Shown here: positions 1 through 13,207 of the stretch, piece by piece | Layout of the letters: each line of letters begins with the position of its first letter | Numbering within the stretch: position 1 is the first letter of the stretch | The notes under the pieces: generated by a model | What the model saw: only the letters and a program-made list of their open reading frames with translations | The model's database searches: none | What the model was told of the DNA's origin: nothing | Program-made: the position numbers and the translations under genes | Source of the DNA: Ustilaginoidea virens | Taxonomy: Eukaryota; Ascomycota; Sordariomycetes; Hypocreales; Clavicipitaceae | Reading direction: 5' to 3' | NCBI RefSeq assembly: GCF_000687475.1 | Contig: NC_057317.1 | Span: forward strand, 1,922,001 to 1,986,000 | DNA length: 64,000 bases

Positions 1-3000
1 AGCATGAGGTTTCTGTAATCCCGCTTGTCTCCTGTCTGATTGGCTGTGAACCCTTGTTCCGGCGTCTCCACGCCTCCGCCGGCGTAAAGGGCAAGTTCTT
101 GGTCCTAGGATTCAGTTCATCTTTGTACAAATGTTTGGAGTGGCAATAACGCCGCTAAGCCCGTGGTTTTGCGTTACTGCGGGGATGGAGCTCGGGACAG
201 GAGGAGTTCCTATGCACCATGATGAACGCTTTGTCTAGACTCCCAGGCTGTTATCCTATTGTAAATCCCGACAAGAGGCGAAAGGGAGCGGGTCTGTCAC
301 ATGCTTGTGCCGAGACTCGTGGCACTTCTCTGGCCAATCTGTCATCGATTGTGTGCCCAGGAACAAAATGAGATCCGCAGGTCTGTGCTTGCCGCCCCTT
401 ACCATCTGCCGGATACCAAATCCGCATATTAACTACCTACCTAGGTTCTATCTCTACCTTGTCGGGATATGATCCTTTGCGTGATAGGTAGGACACGGTC
501 CTGGCCCATGCACCACCTTCCGTCGCCCCACCTTCCGTTGCCCCACCTAGCTCACCCGACGGCGGTGGTCCAAACGGGAAAAAAAAAAAAAAAAAAAACC
601 TTTCCATTTCCTTGTTAGCACTCATGGATGTCAGGTTTTTAACCTTGTTTGAAATGTTTCATGGATTGGGTTTTGCAAATCCCCTTGGCTCTCACCCAAA
701 GCCTCTCGTAGGTCCCTTCACGGGCAGTTTTGAGCGACCGTCACTTTCCCTGGTGCCAAGGCAATGCAAGCCAAACTGCCAACTGCCAACTGCAAACTGC
801 GGGCCTGGGAGACGGATTCCTCAGCCAAAAACCTAGCTCTGACAGCGAGGCATTCAAGCTTGAGAGAAGCTTTGCGATTGGCCAGAGACCCCTACCCTAA
901 GGTTCGGGTTGGTCATGGAAAATCTCCCGGTAAATGTTGGCCCTGCTCGGCCCACAAAAAAATTCAAAGTAAATTGGTGCTCTGGTGTGCAGTGTGCAGC
1001 GTGCAGTGTGCACCGCTGCAGTCAATCCTTCTGGGCCAGGAAATGATCCAGTCTCTAATAAGCGAGGTCTAAGCGACTAGCAAACTTCATAAATGATCAT
1101 CACATAGAGAGTGAGTGAGTGCGCTACCACCAATAGATTCTTTGTCCAAGTGTCAGATAGAGAGGGGTTTTTACTAGGACACATGAAAGGGTTGATGTTG
1201 CGAGATGGTAAGGGGCCAACGTCGGGAATCGGGATGTTGGGCATCATTAGTCTTTGCATAGATGTTGTCAAATAGAATCACAGATAGGCAAAAGTCTGGG
1301 CCCAGGTTGAGAAAATTCACCATGTACGAGCGAGGATAGACTACTGTTACACGTATTGTCCAATTTCTACGGAGTACATATCATGAGGTAGTTAGTCAGC
1401 ACTGAGAACTAAAATAGGAGTGGAGGTTAGGAGGTAGTTACCTCAGAGACCTCCTCACGGGAAGGTGCTACACAGGCACAGATGGAAAGTGCGAAAAGCA
1501 CGGAAGGGGCTCTTCACGCGTACTGGACTCGTGGGGTAATTAGCCCCCCACCCCCTCCCCCTCCCCCCACTTTTTTTTCGGCCAAAAAAGGCGCTGCGAC
1601 CAAACAAATTCTCGGATTAACTCTGCTGGCTCCGGGAAGATTTCACACGCGCGGAGGTTCGGAGGCTGTTACGTTACCCATTTGCTGTGAGTCTTGTAAC
1701 GACAAAATTCGATAAAACGCTTTCTCTCGCCTTTCTCTCGCCTCTCAGCGACGAAGAGGTCGGAGAGCTATTGGATCAAGGATGTGCCGCAAATTTAGGA
1801 CCGCCGCGAGACATGGTCGACCGACTTGGAACTGAACTCGTACGCGTGCTTCACCGGCCTGCTTCTTACCGAGTCTTGATTTTCTTTCTCTCGCGCAAAT
1901 CTGAACCATAACAAGATCTGGTGTTGCTCGGCGCATCATTGGTCTTTGTCAGCTCGATTTGCACCCAAGCCTACCTATCAGGTCTGGAGCCCGGACCCAG
2001 CTTTTGCCACGGCGTCTGGAGAGGCTTAGGTAGGTAGGTACTCCAATGCCCATGTCTTTCGGGATCATATCTGGTTGATTGACGACGCGGTGGTCAACAA
2101 GTCTCGATTCATGGACATTTGCCAATATCAGCCATCGGCGACAATTGCGAATTTTACAAGCATGACTGAGGAAACCTACATCAAAGCGGCAGGTTCGCCA
2201 ACACCCCAATTAGTCGTCGGATCAGATGTGATCAACGCCTTCGGGCGGCAGGGGGGTAGGGGGGGTTTCTGGGACATGCATCTCCACGCGACAGGTGGGG
2301 AGGGGAGCCAGGACAAGCCAGCCCTGCCACAGCACAGCTCTACCCCTGGCCAATAACCTGGTGGATTAGTTCTTTTCTGAAGAAGTCTCCGATGGCTCCT
2401 CACGAGTCACCGCTGAGGATTTGTCATTTCGTTTCGCTGACAGCACCAAGTACGGAGTAAGCATTGCAACTCTGGATGTGCAAGTGCCCCGACCGGCGCC
2501 GGACGAGTGATTTTCTCTTCTAGAAAGTCGACCCCAAACGCACTTCTGCCCTCTGTGCGTTGTTCTTCTCTCCCGAAAGCCTTGTTACCAGGACATTTTT
2601 TCTGAGGCGAATTCGGAGAGACCCGCTATTCTTGAACCATCTCTTATGCTACGCTTCCCAACAGCATAAAATGTCTCTGCCCGGATGATGTGTCAAGACC
2701 TGCCTATGCCGCGCGCTTGGGCGTGGCAGATGAGCTGCATAATGCATGCGGGCAACTCCCAAACTGTGTCTCATGCATTGGCGGTTGACAGCGAACCCAA
2801 CCCCCACTGGGATGTTATGAATGAATGTGGTGCTGAACGTTCATCCAAGACGCAAGGAGCAAAAAGCAGTTGTTTTACGTACACGACGAGCCTTGACTTT
2901 GGTGCTCTACCCTCGCGGCCCATGTTTCTAGTTCCGCCGCTAATCTGGGCAAGACTCGCCAGCAGACACAGCTTGGAGCTTTCTGGTGCTTTTCAAGGCA

Positions 3001-4667
3001 ATCCCCACTACCCGACGGCGCAGGAGACGAAGTGCCTGGCTTGTTGTGGAAATATGACTCTGGATCGGCTTCGCGGTAGAGAGGACAATGATCGACCAAG
3101 AATGCGAGAGACGAGGAAACATCTGCAATGCGAGGACCGCTAGTCCGTAAACTGTCTATATACCGCTACACGACTCTTGTATTGCCTGCCGTATACTCTT
3201 TCCATTATTTAAACTCATCGGCGCCTAATTTGGCAAAGTACCTTTGTGTGTCTCCGTGGAAGATCTCACGGGCTTGTTAACTGCAATCTCTGTCATGCAG
3301 GCCATGCATCAACCGACCCGTTATCTTTCCTCAACCAACGAAGCTCATGCCGCTGGCTGCACAAGGATCTGCGCGAATCCGCGAACAGTTTGAAACCTAA
3401 GCCTTGACCACAGCAAAAAACTGGACGCCGAAGACCGCAGTCCGATTGTTACCGATGACTCAAGAGCTTGATTCCTCCACTTTGTTACTTGTTTTTTCTT
3501 GTTTGCCGCCGTAGGAGAGCTTGCTGAAGCCTTCTTTCCGCACACATGTCAAAGACGGTGGTGGCAAAAGAAGACTTCCGCGGACGGAAAAGAGGTAGGT
3601 ATGCAGCAGTGTCCTGCAAGTCTCCCCTCTTTGGGGGAAACTAAACCCCACTAGACGTTATTATCACTGCCAAGGATTGTGCATTACAGGTCATATATTA
3701 ACCTACTCTTCATCTAAAGAGGTTATCTGATCCGGGCGGAGCCCAACAATTTGCCTAGGACTCTAGGTTGTTCTAGGGCTATGACGGACTGCCGTCGTCG
3801 TTGCAGAACCCGCAGCCAGCCTCGTCACCCTCCCATTCCCGGCGCCGAAGTCATTTTGTCTCGATGAGGTGTACTATCGGATAAAGTCCGCTTGGCACTC
3901 GATTTTCTTCAATAGTAGATACATTTTCTCCTTTGTGATTCGCAACTGGGAACGGACTGGAGCTTTCAGACGGTACGTACAAGTCACACATTGGTTAGAG
4001 GCTTTTAGCTTCAACTCCCGTTGAAGGAGGAGTAACATACGAGGAACAATTAGATTAACTCTTGCAGGGGAAGAGAACTTTACTTGCTGAACCAACTACC
4101 TGCAGGAGACGGGCTTCGGCTGTCGCTAAAGGAGGCACTCAAACAACCAGGAATGACGCAACGGCTATGGCCCTGCAACATGAGAAAGCAGAGCGGCTAA
4201 TCCAAACACTCCCAGCAGGCAGGGTTGACCTGGAAATACTGATCCTACAATTGTACCAGTAGATTCCTCACAATACCTGCCTTTGGGCCCCGACGCCCAT
4301 TACTGTTTTGAGAATGAGGAGCATGTTCGAGTTTGGCGTCATTTACGCCATTGGCGTCACCTGAAAGTCTGTCCACTCCTTGGCGACTAAATCTGGAACC
4401 AAAGGATGTGAAGCAAATGACCAAATGTGACAACGCTGGAAAGTTGAATGGTCAGTTTCGGGCAGCAATCCAAAGGAACGGAAATGCATTCATCAATACC
4501 ACACAAGCCAAGCCTCTCGAGCCTGACTCCACTTTAGGAGTGACAGCGGCTCAGACCATTTGCTCTTTCGCGATCGGGACGGTTGGCTGCAAGCGCACAG
4601 AGGACATGCTGCTAACAAGGGAAGGGGGCGACGCCTGTTACTCTAGCAAACATGTCTCCTAGTCGCT

Positions 4668-4708
4668 TACGGAGTACGGAGTACGGAGTACGGACTACGG
4701 ACTACGAA
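4668..4708. repeat. tandem TACGGAG heptamer cluster
   Basis: Three overlapping copies of TACGGAGTA with a 7-bp period (4668, 4675, 4682) are followed by two diverged copies reading TACGGAC. It is the densest cluster of a nonamer that recurs between genes across the window. Confidence 0.85.
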
Positions 4709-5864
4709 GCTACTTGCGCAGCGACATCAGCATTAGAGACGAAGTGTACATGTTTAATTTGGGTTACCATCATTCAGTTTAGTCAGTTTAGCCAGTCGAG
4801 TAATCAGCCAGTGACATGCAGGGTCACGAAAGATGCTGCAGCGCAAACAGATTTCGCTTTCCGACTAGCACGTAACGAAACTTTTCAACGAGGTACTGCG
4901 ACACCAATTCGTGATTAAGGAACTGGAAGAACCATGTCACGAACAAGGTGGTACAGAGAATGCCTGATCAAGATGATTTGCAAGATGATTTGCATGTTTT
5001 ATCTGGTCGGAGCATCATAAAGGAAAGGGGGCGTGGCCATTTCTACGACTGTGGCTTCTGGCCCCCGTCCGCATAGCCTACCTTGGAGATATTCGAATCC
5101 GCCCCCATGTCGCTGCACTTTGCCAAGTGCTTAATTTGGGTCGTGGACCGGCAGGGAAGCTTGGTTGGAAATGCAGTTGTTGCATGCAACCTTGAACCCC
5201 CCTCCGGGATGGAAGGTCGCTGCTCATCCGGTGTGCAGGTGTACTTGCGGCCCAAAGCCACAAATTGGAGCTTTGCAGACGAGCGAGCGCAGCAAAAATA
5301 CCACCGCACATCGTTGGCGGCCGTCACATGGCAGAAAGTTGGTTTACTGTGCCGGGTGATGAGGGAAGTTTCGGAGAGTTTGGGGAACGGGCCGGCAGGA
5401 AGTGGTGGTGGCATCGGGTAAAGGCAACCATGCTACCACACGGCGCTTTCCCGGCTCTTGACAACATATCATTTCCGTTCATGGCTCATCATTCGATCGA
5501 ATGTTGAGCCTGGAAAGGCTGGTACGAGGAAGCGGGCGGCGAAGCCATTTGTCAGACGAGAAAGGGGACCACGACACACCAGCCGAAGGCAGCAACAGGC
5601 AACACTTGGGAGGATGGCACATGGATCCACGCGCAAGCCAGAATCTCGTCCAAGAGAGGGATGCGTGGCTGAGATGGACGAGTGGGATTGACTGCTCCAA
5701 GCCGACGGCAACTTGACACGTTCGGATATTTCTCTTTGCAGCAGCACTGCAAGGAGGTAAGGGAGGTTGGTTTGCACGGGCTGACTTGGCGTATGTGTAT
5801 CGGGTATCCTGAAGGCATGAGGAAGCATGGTTGTGTCGCTGTTGTTGCTGTTGTTGCTCGCGGA

Positions 5865-6011
5865 TGCTGCTGTCCCTGCTGCTGTCCCTGCTGCTGTCCC
5901 TGCTGCTGTCCCTGCTGCTGCCCCTGCTGCTTCCCCTGCTGCTGTCCCTGCTGCTGCCCCTGCTGCTTCCCCTGCTGCTTACCCTGCTGCTTCCCCTGCT
6001 GCTGCTGCTGG
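5865..6011. repeat. 12-bp minisatellite (CCTGCTGCTGTC-like unit)
   Basis: About twelve imperfect copies of a 12-bp unit built from CTG triplets and CCC, with variants in which GTC is replaced by CCC, TTCC or TTACC. Because the period is a multiple of three, frames stay open on both strands: Cys/Pro or Ala/Val repeats on plus, Gln-Gln-Gln-Gly on minus. No flanking coding signal supports translation. Confidence 0.85.
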
Positions 6012-7250
6012 GAACGCAACCAGCTTCTTGAGAGATTTCGGGGTTCGCCAGATGGAGTCTACAGCTTAACCGGAGTTTGTTTCCTCAGAGTAAGACAGTC
6101 ACCAATGGCAAAGGTCGAAGCAGTCCGCAAGTACAAACCAGGCGCCGCTTTCAGAAAGGGTTCGAGCTTGGAAATGCCTGGTTTCAAGCATCTGTTTGGG
6201 CGAGCTTGCCAGACAGGACCTCAATCAGCATTCCATTTTGACGACAAACCGAGCGGTGGGAGGAGACCGCGTCCGCAGACGTACGTACTTGGACATGCAG
6301 CGGAGGTTGCTGGATCGGATATCCAACAGCCCAGGTGGTCAACTACAGAGGCTTCGTTGAGCCCTCTTCCCCGGCCTGGGACACGGCATCATCATCGCCC
6401 ATGGTCACGAGAGACTGAGCAGGCTGACCCGCAGCAAGCTCGTGATCACTGGCAAGCTGCTCCCCCCCCCCCCCCCCCCCTCCTTTCCGTTCTTCTGCGA
6501 TGTGCTCGTTGTCCGGGGCTCTGATTGGCGGCCGGACCCGATGGATGGCTGCTGGGTCATCACGCCAGGGATGGGCATCGTGGGCGTGGCTGCCCTTTTC
6601 GGGTAAGAGTCCCGGATGACCACGGGTACTTTTGTCCGCTGGGGGAGTCAGGGTGCAAGTAGCGCCTAGTATTGTCTACTCTGTCTGCTGCCCTCCTTGC
6701 CTACTGCCTATTAACTAACAGGCGGCGAGGCGGCGACGGCCTCTTCTGCCAGTGGGATCATGTCAAGCTTACGCGTCGGCTGAACTTGGCGAATAGCATG
6801 CTCCGTGGCAGGTACATGTAACACCGGATGGGATGGCCGACTGGCTCCAGCGACTTGGGACTCGGACTTGGACTTGGCATGCAGGAATGCAGAAACGGCC
6901 ACCGGGAAACGGCCCGGGAAACGGCCAACGGGCTCGACCGAGATGCCAAACCCACCCACGAGAGGGAAAAACAAAATGAAAAGAAAACGCACGACTCTCC
7001 AAATGCTGCACCCAGTGCGGCATCATACTGTGACACCAAAGTTCAAGCAGCCCCCCAAAAACCCCAGAAACCCTGCCGCAGCTGCCGGCGCCAACGGCTC
7101 CGACGCCGTCGCTCACATCTATTCCCCACACTGGGTTCGCGGCAAGGAATGCCCGTCCCGGAGTCGGAGTTTGGCACGGCAAGCTGGTCCGCTGGACTGG
7201 AGATGGCGTTGCGCCGATTCGAACCCGGCGAGCGGGCCGGGGACTGCCGT

Positions 7251-7285
<35 letters not shown>

Positions 7286-8751
7286 AAAAGGCTGAGCTCA
7301 GGTAGGCGGACCGAATCCCTCCCGGACCATGATGCACTCTGCTCCCCCGACCGGAAGGCAAGCAATGTCGTATCAAGGGCCGCAGAGGTCAAACACCCTG
7401 CGTCGGCTTCTTTCGAGTATGTTCAAGGCAGCACGCCCAGACAGCCCCGTTGGGCGCTGTAAATTCACTCACGCGCGCTTCCCTTGTCGATCCCTATACC
7501 CTCGAACCAGCTGTTGACATGCGAGGCTTGGTAAATTTCCAAGAGAGAAAGAATCAAAAGACTTTTTATTGCCAATACCATTACAGCGTGCTATTTGGCC
7601 TCGAGAGCTGCATCACCCATCGCCGGCTTGGTCGAGGCCGAGAGGGAGGGTGCCTTTGCAGAGTGCCTTGGCATTACCGAGGGCGCCAACGAGTTGAGGA
7701 GCGGCTTCTTAGATTCATCATGCCAAACACGGGAGTGGACATGTTCAAACGCGCGGGCGGGAGTTTGCAGAACTGACTCCACCGGCAACCATGCGCTATC
7801 AACTGGTTGGCTGGAGTTGGCAGCAAATCATGCATATACTGTCGACACCCTCGACTCAACCTGCTGCTAACCGTCGCATAAACCAACTGCCAGCTCGGTC
7901 CAATGAACTCAGCAAGGGCGTGCCGGCAAATTATGCGAGTCTGACGTGCGAGTTTGACTGACTATGCCCGCTAGCGAGGCCGTCTGATGGCGAGATGTGA
8001 CTGAAATGTGCCTCGCCGCGCTTAAGAGTCCCGGGAAACTGCATGAGTCGGCTGGCTCCGCAAGGATGATGTTGCAAGTCTCTGAATCAGGCCGTGGCCC
8101 ATGCCAACTCATGCCAACAAAGGAACCTGTTTCATAGCTGTAGCTGTAGCTTGGGCGGGCTGTTGCCGGCTCGCAGCCAGACAGGCACGCAGAGTTGAAC
8201 AAAGGCGGCGCGTGCATCTCGAACACTATAGCAGGGGAGTAGACTCAGCACGGAGGAAACCACGAAAACCGTCCGCCCGGCGACTGCTGAATCTCGCGGC
8301 GCGCAAAAGAGGCGCCCAGTCGCGGGCCGCTGCTGCATTTCAAAGCGGTCCTGGGGACATGCTGCCTGCTGCCCCTGTCCTGCGCCGGAGCACAACTATC
8401 CCCAAGCACAGAGCGCATGGAGCAGGATGCAGCAGACGGTCGTTGACGAACCGCAGGACCATGACAACCCTTTCCAGGGCAATGAAGCGTGCCTGATTTC
8501 GGGCGGTTTGAAAACAGCTCGGCGCGCTGAAAATCAAAGAGTGTAATGTAAGATGGCGTTTCAAGACCCAGCCACATGAATGACCGAGTCGGCCCAGCTT
8601 TTTTTTTTTTTTCTTTCTTCCCGCCCTCGTTGTCAACTCTGAAACGGTCACGAGGCTCATCTGCAGAAACTCGGTACAGGTTGAAAGCGTTGAAGCAAGG
8701 CCCGAGGAGGGCGTATTGGCGGCCTCATCGTGGCCCAACTGACGCCGCAAC

Positions 8752-10485
8752 ATGAGGAATTCGATGAGCAGCGGCTACGCCGTGGTTTCCACGAGCATCA
8801 AGTCCGGCCCACCCGATGCCCTTCATCCAAGCGTTGCCAACTTCTTCGAGCGGCCAAATCTTGGGCAAGTGGCATCGTCTGGCAAATGTCCCCCGACACG
8901 TTGCTTCCACAGGGCTGCTGCATCCTGGGCATATCTGTGCCAAGAATGGGCGCCGTCTTCACTGCCGCCTGGGCGAGTTTTGGCCCCCCCCCCCCAAGGT
9001 AGGCAGGGAGCGTTTGAAGGTGGTCTGCGGTGAGCCCGCGGTGATAGCCACGTGGGGGATCTGGCTGTGAACAAAAACTGCTGGGGGCACATCTGGCCAG
9101 AGGCTCGTTTACCTCGTCTGCCTCGTCAGGAACGAAGGGCGCTGTTCAAATCTTTCCGCTGGAGCCGGTGCCGCATGGAAAAGCCATCTTTTTGCACGGT
9201 CTAGCGGCGCTGGAAACCATCGCACAGGTGAGTGCTCGAGTTGGCGAATCCCATCTGTGCTTCGAAACGTGAACAAGAAAAAAAGAGCCCTGTTTGCTCC
9301 CCCCCCCCCCCCCCCCCCTCTCCTTCTCCCTTCCCCATTGATCACCCCACGACGGGGGGTTTGCGGACAGCGTGTTTGCAAACGATGCTCCCCGGCATTC
9401 ATATACTGCGCATTCCGTCGAGAGCGTTACGCTCACTCTCAAAGTTGCCTCCGCAGGACCATTCCATCTGGCGCGGCCTTTTCTCTCGGGGATTTCCCAC
9501 CCTTTTATGGGCGAAAAAGCAAGAAGCAAGAAGTCATGAAGGGCATTTTGAAGGCTGCCAGCAGCGGGGGCGCTGCGGAAGGGGCCTTTTGCAGAGAGTC
9601 GGCCGCAGGGCAGGGACAGTTTTGTAAGTGGCACGCCTGGTCGCCGTGACTGCCGGCACATGCTGAATGTGGATGGCCCTGCTTCTGACATGAATGTTAC
9701 CGCAAAACACACACAGGGGCGAGGGCAGACCAGCGTCAGGCCGCGGATGTCGACATGATGCGAGCTGGGGTTCCGGCCAAGGCCAGGGAGGACATACTCG
9801 CGAAGAAGAAGGCGGAATGGATGCGCCAACAACGGGGGGAGCAGCTCGACCCGCACGCCGCCGTCAAGTTTTCCAACCAGCCGGCTCAAGTCAGAGTCAT
9901 ACCCCCTGCCGATGTTGTTGATGCATCCGCCGAGAGGGAGAAGGAACGAGCCGTCCGACCCGTCAAGGGCCCCGATCCGTACAGGACAATGTCGTTTTTG
10001 TCCCTGTCTCCTCCCAAGGTGAGCTGAGCTGAGCTGATCCGGGGGGGACCGCAAAAGCGGTACAGCGGGCGGAAACACGCGCCCCCCCCCGAATAAAACC
10101 CAACGCGAGGAAAGCCGCTGACTCTTGGTTCTTGTTGCTCTTTGGGGAAAAAAAAAAAAAAAAAAAAAAAAAGTACAGCACGTCGAAACCGGCAGAAGGA
10201 CGCGCCGTCCACGAGCGCTCGGCAGTCAAGACGCTACGAATCACCCACCCCTACCCCTACCCCTACGCCGACTTCACCAGCAAGCTCGACGTGCAGAAGA
10301 GCGTGCAGATCATGGCGGAGGAGGATCGGCGGCGGCGGCGCCCCGGCAGCCCGTGCGCCAGGGGGAAACAGCCGGCGGAGCATTGCTGGCAGCGACCCAA
10401 TTTTGGCATGGGCCGTCCAGACAGGCAGCTTGCTTGGTACCTGCGGTTCAGGTACATGGGCAGAGCGCTGCGGCAAACCCGATGA
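8752..10485 (+). CDS. hypothetical protein, five-exon model, family unknown
   Basis: I do not recognise this protein. Five exons join in frame: 8752-8998, 9130-9227, 9371-9623, 9717-10018 and 10174-10485, giving about 403 residues. Introns are 93-155 nt with GTAGGC, GTGAGT, GTAAGT and GTGAGC donors and AG acceptors; CTGAC branch-like sites lie in introns 3 and 4. The most protein-like parts are exon 2 (a hydrophobic stretch ending in LAALETIAQ) and exon 4, a charged, probably helical segment with AKAREDILAKKKAEWMRQQ. Exon 5 has a Pro-Tyr repeat, then an Arg-rich patch. The last intron ends in 25 adenines directly before its AG. The first exon and start are the weakest part. It could be a lineage-specific gene, an older decayed gene, or a chance assembly. 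Confidence 0.4.
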
Positions 10486-11635
10486 CGGGGCGGTTGATGA
10501 GGCAGCCGTCGCTGCGTCGGCGGTCCAATTGGGACGCCTGGTTCCGGCATTGGTTGTGGTTGGGGTCATGCTGGGGGAACGGGCAGGTGGACAGGACAGG
10601 ATCGGCTGGACGGGAAGAGCTGGGCTCACGGCAGCAAGTCCGGGGGGAGGGGATCTGGAGATGAGCTACGGGGAAGCCATGGCGGTATATAAAGCCTACC
10701 AAGGCCGCTCGTTTGTGTGGCGTCACGTCTAGGTGATGTGATGCTGTCGAGGCACTCGGTACGGACTGCTCGGTACGTGATCTGATGTCAGGCGCGGAGG
10801 AGCAACGTGAAGAAGCGGGCTTGATCCGAAGAGGTACGGGGGTAGTCGGTACTCGGTACAAGTCCCTGCGAGGCCGCCGATCCCGGGTTGCGCCTTCCCC
10901 CCCAGTCCACCCACGCAACGCAACGCCTCCGGGCTCCGCACGCCGGGGTCCGCACCGACCACGGACGTACCGGTACGTACATGACATGTGCCAGGTGCCA
11001 GGTGCCAGGTGCCAGGTGCTCCGCAATCCATCCCATCGTCGATCCTCCTCCTCCTCCTCCTCCTCCTCCTCTTACCTCTTACCTCTTTACATGTTTTCTT
11101 ATTTCCCCAGCCGTCCATTCTCTCGCTCCCCTTTCCTCTTTCGGCCTGATTTGCGCACACCCACACACACACCCGCAGGCCCCCCCCCCCCCCCCGGCCT
11201 CTCCGTCGACGTTTTTGTCCGCCAACGCGTCCAGATGCCAATCTTTTTTTTATCCGCCTCGCCCGCCTTCACCCGCGGCTAATTCGCACACCCATGACCA
11301 TGCCCCCCGTGCCCTGACGGCAAAGTCAAACGTTGGGCGGCTGTGCCTCCCCAACCCCCCCCCCCCCCGGCAGGCGACGGGCGACGGGCGATGACGACGC
11401 GCGTTGCGGCATTTGTCTCGCGGCTTGGACGGGTCGGCGGTGCAGCGCATGCGGGAGTGCGCGGTCAGCCACGCACGGGAAGCGCACGGGAAGCAAGGCC
11501 CCCTCGCTGCGCATCGTGAGCTGCACGCTGCGCCATGACGCCCGCATGCGCTGCCGGCCGCGTCTGCGGGTTCGCCGCCCACCGCCATGCATGCCTGCGA
11601 AGCAACGCATGCGCCGAGGCGGAGTTCCGAAAGCG

Positions 11636-11758
11636 AGCAAGCAAGCAGCAAGCAGCAAGCAGCAAGCAGCAAGCAGCAAGCAGCAAGCAGCAAGCAGCAA
11701 GCAGCAAGCAGCAAGCAGCAAGCAGCAAGCAGCAAGCAGCAAGCAGCAAGCAGCAAGC

Positions 11759-11789
<31 letters not shown>
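11636..11789. repeat. heptanucleotide minisatellite (AAGCAGC)n followed by (AAGC)n
   Basis: About 17 near-perfect copies of a 7-bp unit run from about 11640 to 11762 and change into about seven copies of AAGC. As seven is not a multiple of three, a 21-bp supercycle keeps all plus frames open (Ser-Lys-Gln-Gln-Ala-Ala) and produces a Leu/Ala/Cys repeat on minus. This explains the very long overlapping frames here. Confidence 0.9.
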
Positions 11790-12615
11790 GGAGAAACGCC
11801 CAGAGATCTGACGGCTGCCTAAAACGCCCCGGCGGGCCCGTGTCCCCCGCGTCAGACATGCTGAAACCACCCGGACGAAGCCGCCGCGACCCGAGAGGCT
11901 TTGCGCGCTGCCGATGGATGGGAGTCTCAGCCTTCCCCCCCTTCCTTCGCTGCATGGCAAAAGTCGATCGTTGCGCAGCCCGTTGCTCCTTTTGCGCGAT
12001 TTGTCCGTTGCGGCACACGTACGCACCTCGGGCCTGGGCCTGGGCCTGCCCCCCCCCCCCCCCCCCTTATTCTCGAGGGTTTCGGCATGGGCGCCGCACC
12101 CAGGACGTTTTTGTCTTGTCCCCCGTTGGGGAAAGCCGATGCCGATGCCCGTTGCCGCTGGGGAGGTTGGGTGGTCCCCCCCCCCCCCTGTCGGGCAGAA
12201 GAGTGAGGCGAAAGAACGGCAGGGGCGTGCGTATGCAGCGCGGGCGCATGCAGCGCGGGCGCATGCAGCGCGGGCGGCTGGGGCAGTGACGCGGGTTCGC
12301 GCAGCCATGATGATGATGCGTACGGCATGCAATGTGCGATGCTGGGGGGTGGCAGCGCGGTTGGGCATGGCTTGCTGGCATGGCTCGGTCGGGAGAGAGA
12401 GAGCTGCGGGACGGGACGCATTGGGCGCCGAGGACAGCTGCGCGGAGCAGATTGGAGCGCCGGGGGCGGAAGCGGCCTGCCTGCGAGAGCTTCCAGCGTT
12501 GCATGTGCATGATGCTGCTACAATACGACGGGGCAGGTTGGAGCGGCAGAAGCAGAAGCAGAAGCCGGCCTGCGAGAAGCTTGGGCTGCCAACGCCATAC
12601 GCCGCCGATGCTACG

Positions 12616-12618
<3 letters not shown>

Positions 12619-12652
<34 letters not shown>
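12619..12652. repeat. (AGC)n trinucleotide repeat
   Basis: About eleven AGC units in uninterrupted array, with no gene context. Confidence 0.85.
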
Positions 12653-13166
12653 GCGCAACCTCGTCTCGGGTGCTCCGTGCTGTTGGACCAAGCACGCTCT
12701 GGCTGTATTGGGGGGGGGCTTCATAGAGTACTTGGCTCATAGAGTACTTGCTCCACGCTGGCGAGCCGTACTCGTCGGCTTCGCAGGGTCCCGGGACATG
12801 GTGACATGAACTCATGTTTCAAGACCAGCACACGGGCTGCTCTGCCGGGTGCGGCTGGCCAGCAGTCACACGCCGCCTTGCGTCTCCCGTGTGCGGATGC
12901 CATGCGGCTTTTCACGCTCGAAACTGCTGCTGCTTGCCTACCAGGCGCGATTCGTGATTCATCAGGCTAAGTTACAATAGGCCATGGCCGGTGCCGGTGT
13001 CCCCGGGCCGTGCAGATCCCCAGCCCGCGGCCCCGATCCGACGGCGTTGCATCCCCCCCCCCCCCCCGCTGCCATGCCCTGAAGTGAGCGACGCGAACAA
13101 AAGAGAGTTGCGAGAAACGACTCCTACACTCTGTAACAAGGGGCGTCAGCCTACCCCTGAGTAAAA

Positions 13167-13167
<1 letters not shown>

Positions 13168-13206
<39 letters not shown>
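13168..13206. repeat. poly(A) tract of 39
   Basis: An uninterrupted run of 39 adenines on the plus strand, in non-coding sequence. It could be a mononucleotide microsatellite or the tail of an unrecognised retroposed sequence; I see no clear target duplication. Confidence 0.9.

Positions 13207-13207
<1 letters not shown>

Larger units (their letters stand above)
1..8751. other. gene-poor region, no recognisable gene
   Basis: No open frame here resembles a known protein or gives a convincing spliced model. Short frames occur on both strands and overlap one another, as expected by chance in moderately GC-rich DNA. Visible contents are homopolymer runs (A near 580-598 and 7253-7283, C near 6462-6480), a 12-bp tandem repeat near 5865-6011, copies of the nonamer TACGGAGTA at 1368, 2451 and a tandem triplet at 4668-4690, and an ACCTAGGT palindrome at 439. 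Lineage-specific or non-coding genes cannot be excluded. Confidence 0.5.

Noticed and set aside
5552..6019. Gln-Gln-Gln-Gly repeat protein on minus, or Cys/Pro repeat protein on plus
   Set aside because: The frames exist because the 12-bp minisatellite is a multiple of three; nothing coding-like flanks it.
7195..7252. tRNA-like GGTTCGAATC segment on minus near 7215-7235
   Set aside because: The stem around the TTCGAAT loop does not pair properly, and poly-T stands where the 5' half of a tRNA should be.
11636..11789. Possible CRISPR-like array
   Set aside because: The repeats are contiguous short units without spacers, and the genome is fungal.
11250..12815. 521-codon open frame on minus
   Set aside because: It runs through the heptamer minisatellite and poly-C tracts, overlaps equally long frames on other frames, and resembles no protein.
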